A DNA stretch of 25,052 bases. Origin: a virus. Position numbers and translations under genes: made by a program. The stretch lies in the IMG/VR virus record IMGVR_UViG_3300030329_001964, positions 1-25,052 of that record. One strand, 5' to 3'. Under the pieces are notes generated by a model. It ran no database searches. It had not been told where the DNA came from and was given only the letters and a program-made list of their open reading frames with translations. Below are positions 12,701 through 19,398 of this stretch, piece after piece (positions within the stretch are counted from its first letter, which is position 1; every line of letters starts with the position of its first letter).

Positions 12701-13829
12701 TTAAATTGTTAGGTATCTGTGCTCTAGTTTCATAGTAGCTTTCAGAATTAAATCCAATAGGGTTTATATTAGTGCTAGTTAAAACTTGGAATGGATTATC
12801 TACTGCAAATTCAGGATTTAAAATATCAACACTTATGTTTTCATAAGGGTAGCCTAAATCATCAACTTCTTCTTCTCCAAAATCATTTGTCATTAACATA
12901 CATTGATTTGGAAACCTAACCTTAACACATTGAAATTCATTAAATGCAGGAGGATTCTGTGGTATAATTCCTTGATGTTTTTTTCTTATTTCTATAATAT
13001 CATTATTAATTGTATATTGTTCTTCATCTTCCCAACTCCAATCTTCAGGATCATAATCAGCACCACCAGTAATTACATCTGAGTTGTAGTTTTGCAATAC
13101 TTGATAATAAGAATCTTTGTAGATGTATAAAGGATTGTTGCCTTGCTCTAAAGATGATATATATTCGCTTTCTATACTTGATATTCCACCTAGCTGTATA
13201 TTTCTATCTGCATCTACTACATCTGTAGCATCACATACAATACGAACACTAACTTCATCTTCTGGATTTTCTTTATCTATGTAAGGAATAGCAGGCGACT
13301 TATCAACCTTGCCATATACAATAGGTATAGGCTTGTTTACATAATCTTTATTATAAACATTGTTTGTATAGCCAGTATTGGAAATGGGTACATTTTTCTT
13401 TAAAACATCTTCTGTTAAATCTTCTAAATCTATTCTTACTGATTGAGAGTCGTGATTTAGCTTCCTTATAGTTCCTTTAAATATCAGTAAGCAATCTTCT
13501 AAACTAGTGCAAGTTTGTGTTTTATAATACAATTCTGCTTCTTTGTTTAAAAGTCCTCTTTCAAATATAAAATCACTAAATCTTTTACCATTCACTTCAT
13601 AATTAGATAATGTAAATGAAACTTTGTTTATTTGAATTGTTTTATCTTTTATGTTTATAGAGTCAGTAGTAGATGTAACATTTAAAGCATAATCTTCTAA
13701 GAATATATCGCTATTTAAACTTCCTTTTACTGTAGATATATAAATATCATTATCAATAACTAATAATGGTGTTATATTCGTTTCTTTATACTGAATATCA
13801 TTATTAAATTTCTCTGATAAATTTAACAT
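9759..13829 (-). CDS. Tail hub/tip protein with C-terminal dockerin-like domain, 1356 aa
   Basis: This is the largest gene in the window, directly downstream of the tape measure, the usual site of the tail hub/tip protein. The N-terminus (NITPLLVIDNDIYISTVKGS..., then QINKVSFTLSNYEVNGKRFS, and LEDCLLIFKGTIRKL...IDLEDLTEDVL) resembles the hub domain of marine siphophages. Around residues 1080-1270 LEAGDVIRF and a beta-rich hub-like segment recur. The last 60 residues hold two 12-residue calcium loops, DANLDGQVNVQD (from 1300) and DVNQDGFVNVID (from 1333), each followed by a helix. This is the exact D-x-N-x-D-G-x-x-N-x-x-D pattern of type I dockerin. The long middle (400-1000) is Asn/Ser/Phe-rich and probably host-recognising. 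Confidence 0.75.
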   Translation of the reverse strand: MLNLSEKFNNDIQYKETNITPLLVIDNDIYISTVKGSLNSDIFLEDYALNVTSTTDSINIKDKTIQINKVSFTLSNYEVNGKRFSDFIFERGLLNKEAELYYKTQTCTSLEDCLLIFKGTIRKLNHDSQSVRIDLEDLTEDVLKKNVPISNTGYTNNVYNKDYVNKPIPIVYGKVDKSPAIPYIDKENPEDEVSVRIVCDATDVVDADRNIQLGGISSIESEYISSLEQGNNPLYIYKDSYYQVLQNYNSDVITGGADYDPEDWSWEDEEQYTINNDIIEIRKKHQGIIPQNPPAFNEFQCVKVRFPNQCMLMTNDFGEEEVDDLGYPYENISVDILNPEFAVDNPFQVLTSTNINPIGFNSESYYETRAQIPNNLISQEDNQDLYDGFRLHQFGSDDGAIGIFFGATSTITWGHRIYEWLYLYSHIINNQGYDDPSVVFKQFPTHKGMYNRASEIINQELLATGNYTESQVSASNWNVFRSGRSYRGNQPQFTYESGDYEDLNANATNMEWFAKKEEQTACPQPFFIYSEITQSGSIREDLGYDVIAITMNNSTFNTNNPLSSNYNNIKVFNVFNLNDGNPYLFESEDFEEYVPYELTNSFAQGRQMFRSFGVKKTQFNSFGQTSPYFEQGHNMSDDSVWFGSYGMYSSGWNHMRTRETDVFDSPQQSWAIWIKKDIEGIGDTLEFLTEYNGELDNPFDATGCDGAKGKIKITSNTVFPATHRGHISYTEDGKDTIFFGNYGTAKRANNNFAIHDRNEAEGLPDKRLSLMFPLGDLDISDEVHTDTFFHGKIKCFISEDTLGAPNTNFVLSVAPVDVVEFDLNEVIDDDAVKLIEKNTASIDDTEQWWSSDPQDYPSEDTDLNSENDNYTATNGLARLNYFDPSTFTSLNLTYRVESTLTNGSDYPVVMNTDIHSVGLVHYIIFEKALDSLFYVDVFGRTTEDEEGELSVIENPTSIITNFLEKELDYTNIDVDGIDLASETHQGLPYAFTTDEVKKGKEFIEQLSKDTRLMPKFRSNSEFTCSYIKNNYSDEDVSIIINTDDIIKYNFTRTPLQDIYTIVNVKYKKDYAEDEYIKETGYVDGYDMFGNGDGIEEAEGREDGYSYEYVGLERDNKVLEYESDHIRDKNTALSLRNFLYMYNCNQHNIFNLDLPIKYMNLEAGDVIRFDKLIENVKAYGEDYTQSVKRNGQTIYPYFMITKITRKLKGITLKCVQLHDLNPTFDCKIGSVTRMVDSSEPRLVYLADWMLFEKYFIQKAEKYFTRVQKNASDIDTSGIITQEDLDELYNLYQVYDGQFLGDANLDGQVNVQDIVELISVITSQEQSNIDLLLQDVNQDGFVNVIDVIEIINQIIGEN

Positions 13830-15910
13830 TAACTTACTCCTATATCAGCACCTCTACGAATTGCCTCTTTTATTTTAGGGATTGCTTCTGATTCTATAAA
13901 TTCATCTGACATTACATTTCCAGAAAATGAAATGTTTATACCTGTTCCACCACCCTCGTTAATTCTATTCATTGTTTCAAGTCCTACAGATTCTACAGCA
14001 GACCTACTCATAACAAACTCGCCTCTTTCTGCTTCAATTAAAGTTCCACCTTGTGAGTGCCTTCTGCCACCAACCATACCACCTCTTTCAAATTTTTGTG
14101 CTCTTATAGTTTCAACTTGCAATGCTCCTGCGATACCAATCAAAGTAGCAAGTGGAATGTCTGGTAATGCTTCAGTAACAGCTACAGCAGTATTAGATAT
14201 GGCTTCTAATATTCTAACTTTCTGAACTTGTTTCTTAACTTGTCTTTCTTCTTGCCTTGCTTTTTTATTTATCTTATCAATTTCTTTTTGTCTTTTCCTT
14301 TCACTTCTAATTGACTCTGCTGCAGCTAATCTAGTTGCTTTTTCTTGGTTTATTGCTTGCATTTCCATATTCTGATAAGCAGTTGCAATTTGTCCTAATG
14401 CTTTTATATACATATTCACTTCAGCAGTAATCCCTTGCACTTTGTCTAAGTCTATACCAAGAGTTCCATCACCTTCGCCTTCAAGGGCTTTTATCTTAGC
14501 AAGTAAAGTTTCATACTCTAATAAAAATTCTAGTATAACTTTATTTTGTTCTATTTGTTCATCTGACAAATCTACTTGATCTTTATTATGTTGCAATATA
14601 GGCAAATAGAACTCTGCCATTTTTTTCTGATTTTCCATAATTCTAATTTGATTTTCAATGTTTGTTGCATCAAATTCTTGAAAATCTTGATAAAAATCAG
14701 ATTCAAACTCAAGTGTTTCCCCATGTTCTTTTTGATGCTTTAAAAGTTCTTTATGATTGTCTATTGCTTGTTTGTACGATTCACTTGTAGATATTCTTAA
14801 TTTATTTTCATCTAAAGATTTATTATTAAGAGATGTTTGAATATCAAAAAGTTTTCTTAATCTTCCTATTCTTACTTCCTCTTGTCCTGCAATTTTATCA
14901 AGGACTTCAGAAGATGTATTTAATCCTTCAGGCATTTGTTTAAACTTTCTATCTAATTCTAGTTTTTCAGCATTCAATAGTGATAATCTTAAATTATCAG
15001 CATTTCCACCTGCTTCTTCAATAAGCCTTACAGTCCTTTCCATTGGAGTTTCACTAAAAGTAAGAAAAAACTCTCTAGCCGATTCTGCAGTTCCTTTGAA
15101 AAATTTAGCCAATGTTTTTATGGTTGGGGCAAAGGCTTGACCTACTGCTTCATTAGCATCTCCAAAAGCATTGCTCATTTGTTCTATAGCTCCTCCTAAT
15201 GTTTCTGCAGAGGCTTTTGCTTGACCACCAAATAGCTTGGCAATATTGCCAGTTAAAGAGTCTAATCTTCTTGTACTTCCAACAGCCCCTTCGACTTTAA
15301 TACCATATCTTGACAGAGAGTTTGTAGATGAACCTAATGTTTTAGATACTAGATCTGCAGCAGAACTTAAATCCATACCCTTTGCAGCAGCCAAGTCTAA
15401 TGTTGCTTTTGTTGCTTTTTTAATTGCTTCTTCATCATCTGTAAAAGATGCTATTAATGCTTGAACCCCTATTATAGATTCATCACCAAATGTTGTAACT
15501 TGCTGTAATGCACTTGCTTGATTCAATAAAGCTGTGCTAGTTCTACCTAAAGCTACTTCTAATTTTTTTTCTGCTTTTTCTTGCTCTATTGATTTTTCGA
15601 AAAGTTCTTTAAATGCTTTAGTAGTAAGACCTACAGCAAATGAGTATAAAAGTAGCTTAGAACGAACTGTTGCAAAAGTGTTTCCTAAAAGTCTTTGATT
15701 TTTAACTCCAAACAATGTAAGTTTATTTTGCTGAGATAAAAATTTGTTAGCTTGCCTTTGTGTAAACCCTAATCCTTTAAGATGTTTTTCATATTCTGAT
15801 GTTTGATTTGCAAGTCTTTTTGTAGCAACATCAAGATTCATTATAGCAAGTTGAAGTGCTTTATTCCCTTTTGCTTCAAACTTTATAGTTATTTTTTCTA
15901 AATTAGCCAT
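13829..15910 (-). CDS. Tape measure protein, 693 aa
   Basis: The N-terminus (ITIKFEAKGNKALQLAIMNL) and the segment EVALGRTSTALLNQASALQQ with ...SRYGIKVEGAVGSTRRLDSL are characteristic of tape measure proteins in this phage group. The middle is long coiled helix (EHGETLEFES..., QIRIMENQKKMAEF, KEIDKINKKARQEERQVKKQ). One hydrophobic stretch follows (IPLATLIGIAGALQ). Residues 607-643 hold FERGGMVGGRRHSQGGTLIE and AERGEFVMSRSAVESVG, a recurrent tape-measure motif. At 693 residues it predicts a tail of roughly 100 nm using the usual 0.15 nm per residue. It overlaps its upstream gene by 8 bases. Confidence 0.88.
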   Translation of the reverse strand: MANLEKITIKFEAKGNKALQLAIMNLDVATKRLANQTSEYEKHLKGLGFTQRQANKFLSQQNKLTLFGVKNQRLLGNTFATVRSKLLLYSFAVGLTTKAFKELFEKSIEQEKAEKKLEVALGRTSTALLNQASALQQVTTFGDESIIGVQALIASFTDDEEAIKKATKATLDLAAAKGMDLSSAADLVSKTLGSSTNSLSRYGIKVEGAVGSTRRLDSLTGNIAKLFGGQAKASAETLGGAIEQMSNAFGDANEAVGQAFAPTIKTLAKFFKGTAESAREFFLTFSETPMERTVRLIEEAGGNADNLRLSLLNAEKLELDRKFKQMPEGLNTSSEVLDKIAGQEEVRIGRLRKLFDIQTSLNNKSLDENKLRISTSESYKQAIDNHKELLKHQKEHGETLEFESDFYQDFQEFDATNIENQIRIMENQKKMAEFYLPILQHNKDQVDLSDEQIEQNKVILEFLLEYETLLAKIKALEGEGDGTLGIDLDKVQGITAEVNMYIKALGQIATAYQNMEMQAINQEKATRLAAAESIRSERKRQKEIDKINKKARQEERQVKKQVQKVRILEAISNTAVAVTEALPDIPLATLIGIAGALQVETIRAQKFERGGMVGGRRHSQGGTLIEAERGEFVMSRSAVESVGLETMNRINEGGGTGINISFSGNVMSDEFIESEAIPKIKEAIRRGADIGVS

Positions 15911-16370
15911 TTTTCTTTGCCTTATCTATATTTGTTTTTTCTAATTTAGCAAATGTGTTTCTTATAATATTTGCTTTATCTATCCATAAACAGGGTTGTT
16001 GTCCATAATCTCCCTTATATGGACTTGTTCCAAACTTTTCACAATAAAGATACCTTTGTATATCTTTTTGTATAATTCTATCAAAAAAAATGTTTCTACA
16101 ACCAAAAAAAGGCAACTGAGAATTGATAGAACTTAACACATCAAACTCTTTGCCTTTTTCTTGATTCACATCATTAACTTCCTCTATTAATAATTCTATT
16201 ACATCCCAAACATCTTTATCGCAGGTAAATTCTTTTGTAGGATATTTACCATCTACTCTGATAGGAAGTCGTGCTTTGTAAGGATATGATTCGTATTGAC
16301 AGCCCCCACATGGCTCACCAAGTATGTTGAGTCCTATTTGGAGGCTTCTTCTTCCCCCAAGTTCATACAT
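15903..16370 (-). CDS. Tail assembly chaperone, second frame (GT-like T part)
   Basis: This 155-residue frame sits between gene G-like (16334-16618) and tape measure, the T position of G/GT tail chaperones. Its first ATG (16370) is only 1 base from the AAGGAG at 16372-16377, too close for efficient initiation. No other start follows before the G stop. It lies in the -1 frame of G with a GGGGG run at 16354-16358 in the overlap. A -1 frameshift product of about 240 residues is thus likely. The protein contains GEPCGGCQYE (two Cys) and other Cys residues that could bind metal, which is unusual for such chaperones. Confidence 0.6.
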   Translation of the reverse strand: MYELGGRRSLQIGLNILGEPCGGCQYESYPYKARLPIRVDGKYPTKEFTCDKDVWDVIELLIEEVNDVNQEKGKEFDVLSSINSQLPFFGCRNIFFDRIIQKDIQRYLYCEKFGTSPYKGDYGQQPCLWIDKANIIRNTFAKLEKTNIDKAKKNG

Positions 16371-16618
16371 TCTCCTTGAATCTTAGTAAATATTTCACTT
16401 TTATCTGAGAATGACAACTTTTTAATAAACTCATCAGTAACCTCGCCTTCTATGCCTATTCTAAGAAATTTAGTCATAGTAGAGTGCATCATCTTTATTT
16501 TTGATACAGAATTGTCATCAGAATATTCATATTCTACTGAATCTAATAATTCATCTCTTTCATCTACACTAAGGTCTTTTAATTTAACTTTTTCACCAGT
16601 CGAAAGTTTGATTTCCAT
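16334..16618 (-). CDS. Tail assembly chaperone, first frame (G-like), 94 aa
   Basis: Located directly after the major tail protein and before the T-like frame. The protein begins MEIKLSTGEKVKLKDLSVDE and is helical (ERDELLDSVEYEYSDDNSVS..., DEFIKKLSFSDKSEIFTKI), with an acidic end NLGEEEASK. Length, acidity, order and the 37-base overlap with a -1 frame ORF match lambda-G-type chaperones that hold the tape measure during tail tube assembly. Sequence itself gives no family proof, so the assignment is positional. Confidence 0.62.
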   Translation of the reverse strand: MEIKLSTGEKVKLKDLSVDERDELLDSVEYEYSDDNSVSKIKMMHSTMTKFLRIGIEGEVTDEFIKKLSFSDKSEIFTKIQGECMNLGEEEASK

Positions 16619-16638
16619 ATACCCTCTTATTTAATTAA

Positions 16639-17637
16639 TTATGCTAAATCAAATGATATTACATTGTCAGAGCCATTGTTTAATGCTTTCATCTCAACAT
16701 CTAACATCATAGCATCTCCTTCATTGTAAGAAACATTAGTTAATACTCCACAAGGTATTGCTATTGATGTAACATTATCAGTTGTTTGATTTAATGTTAA
16801 TAAATCTGCATTGTCGTGCTCAGTTTGTGTATCAAATTCTGAAGGCAGTTCCATTGTAGCACTATCTAACTTAACAGTAGCATTTGCTGTAACTTCCATT
16901 TCTTCTCCCCTTCCAAAAGCTGCATATCCATTTCCTTCATCTACACCTGTGTATACTGCAGGACTAGATACTGTAACACTAAAAGCTGACAATATTGGAC
17001 TTTTACTTGCTACTTTAATTTCTGATACATCAAGAGCAGCCATATTTACAGATGTTCCACTATAAACAGTTCCTGAAACAGCACTATTTTCAGTAAGATC
17101 AGGCACTCTACCTGAACTTATTGTAGCACTCCATTTATACTGTCCACCATCTGTTCCCATATCTGCATTTATTGTAAAATCAGTACATAGACATCCTTTA
17201 AGAACAATGTTTTGAGCATCATTATTATCAGGAGAGTCCAAAACTAAAGTAAATGTTTTATTAGCTTCAGATTCCCCATATTTTCCTACTGTTGGTGATG
17301 GCGAAGATGATATTGTAACATCTGCTACAGAGTCAGGTGTTAGTGCATTTCCACAAACACTTTGCAGTAGCATTGCATGACCTCCATCTTTATGCCAAGT
17401 TCCAGATAATGATATTTCTACAGCCCTTAAATCATTGTCTTGAAAAAAATCATTAACATGAGCAACTCTGCCTATGCTAGTTCTTACTGAAGCAAATTGA
17501 TTTACATTTAAAGATGGAAACGAAATCGAATCAACATCTAACTGATAACAAGCATTTAATGTAGGTGCTGTTCCTGTTGTAGCTTCTTCTATTACCCAAG
17601 CCTTAAAATCTTTTGGTGAAAATACTGCATTTGCCAT
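16639..17637 (-). CDS. Major tail protein (tail tube), 332 aa
   Basis: Starts MANAVFSPKDFKAWVIEEAT. It is beta-rich throughout with LKGCLCTDFTINADMGTDGG and YKWSATISSGRVPDL, resembling the tube-forming fold of siphovirus major tail proteins where a receptor-like strand pattern surrounds a GG turn. The C-terminal ~130 residues read as additional beta strands (FSVTVSSPAVYTG..., EVTANATVKLDSATMELPSE), perhaps an Ig-like surface domain. Size and position (after terminator, before the chaperone pair and tape measure) fit the tube protein. No cleavage or decoration domain is identified with certainty. Confidence 0.75.
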   Translation of the reverse strand: MANAVFSPKDFKAWVIEEATTGTAPTLNACYQLDVDSISFPSLNVNQFASVRTSIGRVAHVNDFFQDNDLRAVEISLSGTWHKDGGHAMLLQSVCGNALTPDSVADVTISSSPSPTVGKYGESEANKTFTLVLDSPDNNDAQNIVLKGCLCTDFTINADMGTDGGQYKWSATISSGRVPDLTENSAVSGTVYSGTSVNMAALDVSEIKVASKSPILSAFSVTVSSPAVYTGVDEGNGYAAFGRGEEMEVTANATVKLDSATMELPSEFDTQTEHDNADLLTLNQTTDNVTSIAIPCGVLTNVSYNEGDAMMLDVEMKALNNGSDNVISFDLA

Positions 17638-17640
17638 TTA

Positions 17641-17838
17641 TTATTCCTCCTCTTTTAATATAGGTTGCTTTTTAATTTTTTTAGCACCTACTGTTTCTAC
17701 TTTTTCTTTAATAAAATTATTTATTTTATCAAGCTCAACTATCTCTCCTTGTTCAAGAGCCAACCAATCTTTATAACACAAACCAGAATAGTTGTCCATA
17801 GAAGATAATCGCTGTCCTTTTTTTAATTTTACTTTCAT
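17641..17838 (-). CDS. Hypothetical neck/tail protein, 65 aa
   Basis: ATG at 17838 follows AGGAG, which also contains the stop of the upstream gene (TTAGGAG). The protein (MKVKLKKGQRLSSMDNYSGL...) is basic at both ends with an acidic centre, and has no membrane segment. It sits between the tail terminator and the major tail protein. No domain is recognised; a minor assembly role is inferred from position only. Confidence 0.55.
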   Translation of the reverse strand: MKVKLKKGQRLSSMDNYSGLCYKDWLALEQGEIVELDKINNFIKEKVETVGAKKIKKQPILKEEE

Positions 17839-17845
17839 ACTTCTC

Positions 17846-18295
17846 CTAACTTACATTTCCTAAATATTGACATTTATAATCCCATTCAACAACATAAATA
17901 TTAGATTCCTCATCTGTGTTTAATTCTGTAGATTCAAATCTGCAATTAAAGGCATTTTCTGTTTGAGAATTTTCATTAGTGTAGCTCATAGAAACATTAT
18001 CGTGTATCAATGCTTCTATTCTTGATACATACCTAAGCACATGATCTAAGGCTGTTTCTCTTACATTAGCTTCATTAAATATAAATCTAACAGTTATGCT
18101 AAATTCTCTTGTTTCAGATGTTGCATTGTAATCTAACAAAACACTACCTGTTGGAATTAATTGAAGTGCTTGATTGACACCTTTAGGTACAATATTGCCT
18201 TTATAAACAGGCAATGCACCTTTAAACTCTGCCTCAATTATAGACTCTAACTTGTCTAAAATATTCTTAAAATTGTTTGTAAAAGTTACTGCCAT
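17846..18295 (-). CDS. Probable tail terminator/completion protein, 149 aa
   Basis: Length and position fit tail terminators (gpU-like), with a compact alpha/beta pattern. An N-terminal helix (FKNILDKLESIIEAEF) is followed by strands (SVLLDYNATSETREFSITVR), a helix (ALDHVLRYVSRIEALIHDN) and final strands (NIYVVEWDYKCQYLGN). This order is what is seen in terminator folds that cap the tail tube and join it to the neck. It lies immediately after the adaptor gene and two genes before the major tail protein. Sequence-only support is moderate. Confidence 0.6.
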   Translation of the reverse strand: MAVTFTNNFKNILDKLESIIEAEFKGALPVYKGNIVPKGVNQALQLIPTGSVLLDYNATSETREFSITVRFIFNEANVRETALDHVLRYVSRIEALIHDNVSMSYTNENSQTENAFNCRFESTELNTDEESNIYVVEWDYKCQYLGNVS

Positions 18296-18296
18296 T

Positions 18297-19301
18297 TTAG
18301 TAATTTTCCAAATTTCGTGGTCTGTGGTATTTAGTCAATCCTTTTCCTCCACCTCTTGTCATTTTTACACTATTTATTGCAGAATTATCTACTTCTTCTT
18401 GAAACCCTGCTACTTCTATTTCCCACTCATCATTTGCTGTGGCTGTGCTTGAATCTGTACTGCCACCAAATCTTATTTGCAATCCATGAGCAAGTGTTTG
18501 ATAATCTCCAGTTATAACTTCTTCTGTAATTACTTGATTTGTTTTAAGACCATTATTGTCTTTAACATAGACATTGTATTTAGCAGTTCCTATTGCTCCT
18601 GCTGTGCTAGAGCTAATCTTAACCTTAATTAAGTCATAATCAACTCCAGAAGCTCTGCCTCTTAAATCTACTGGTCTTACACTTCCTGATGTATAAGTAA
18701 CATCTCTTATAATTCCTTTTGATGAGTCGCCTGTTGTCTGCCATGATAATGCTGCTCCTCCTTTATTTAGAGAATCTATATTTCCTTGTGCATCTTCCAT
18801 TAAGGCTGTTGCTATTTCAGATGTTGGATCGTGGCTTGTAATTAGAAATGAAGCAGCTATAAGTGCAGTTGTTCTAACTATAATGTAATCAAAATTACCT
18901 GCTTTATCTTTAAATTGCTCTTTAGGTAGATTAGGATCAAGTTTAGCATCTAAGTATCTACTAGCATTTGCTGTAATTCTTGTGATTAATGCAGAAAATT
19001 CTTCTCCTGATTCTACAAGTTTATCATTCGGATTGCTTGCTGAGTAGTAATAAGTTATATCTTCTTCACTATTATAAAACCATTCTCCCTCGACATTTAG
19101 GTCTGTATGGGCAGATTGAGCTGCTCCTAAATCTTCTCCATCAACAAATAGTTGAGTCGTTAATCCACTATTGTGTGCTGCATATTTATTTGTTGTTACT
19201 TCTGTCCATCCATATAAAGCTCTTTTATTATCAAATGAATCTACTTGAGGAAATACATCCTTTAATTCTCTATGTGTGCAATATGTTGGTGCTGTCGCCA
19301 T
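18297..19301 (-). CDS. Head-tail adaptor (gp6/gp36-like neck protein), 334 aa
   Basis: ATG at 19301 has an AGGAGGAGG ribosome site embedded in the end of the upstream coding sequence. The first part (TYCTHRELKDVFPQVDSFDN) and the helical segment with RITANASRYLDAKLDPNLP, IIVRTTALIAASFL and ALMEDAQGNIDSLNKGGAAL match the helical bundle of phage head-tail connectors such as gp6/DUF1320 families. Those are usually ~110-150 residues. Here a beta-rich insert of about 60 residues (WTEVTTNKYAAHNSGLTTQL...) and a C-terminal ~120-residue beta domain (VDYDLIKVKISSSTAGAIGT... HGLQIRFGG) enlarge it. It probably docks the tail to the portal. Confidence 0.65.
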   Translation of the reverse strand: MATAPTYCTHRELKDVFPQVDSFDNKRALYGWTEVTTNKYAAHNSGLTTQLFVDGEDLGAAQSAHTDLNVEGEWFYNSEEDITYYYSASNPNDKLVESGEEFSALITRITANASRYLDAKLDPNLPKEQFKDKAGNFDYIIVRTTALIAASFLITSHDPTSEIATALMEDAQGNIDSLNKGGAALSWQTTGDSSKGIIRDVTYTSGSVRPVDLRGRASGVDYDLIKVKISSSTAGAIGTAKYNVYVKDNNGLKTNQVITEEVITGDYQTLAHGLQIRFGGSTDSSTATANDEWEIEVAGFQEEVDNSAINSVKMTRGGGKGLTKYHRPRNLENY

Positions 19302-19397
19302 CTATCTTTTCCTCCTCCTTTTACCATAGTATGGTTTTTTTGCCTTTTTATTTGACTTACTTTTATAGCTGCTTTTTCTTTTTCTTTTATATGGCAT
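19302..19397 (-). CDS. Highly basic small peptide, 31 aa
   Basis: ATG at 19397 is one base after the upstream stop at 19399-19401, with no Shine-Dalgarno, so translation would depend on coupling. The peptide begins MPYKRKRKSSYKSKSNKKAK and ends in a KRRRKR tail. 17 of 31 residues are Lys or Arg, none is acidic and four are Tyr. The final codons AAA AGG AGG AGG also form the ribosome site of the adaptor gene. It may neutralise packaged DNA (protamine-like) or be a structural tail peptide. Alternatively it is only the ribosome-site region that happens to be open. Confidence 0.6.
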   Translation of the reverse strand: MPYKRKRKSSYKSKSNKKAKKPYYGKRRRKR

Positions 19398-19398
19398 T

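Noticed and set aside
10500-12900. Middle of the tail hub as a separate enzymatic domain
   Set aside because: Searched the translation for peptidase, lysozyme or lyase motifs; none could be supported.
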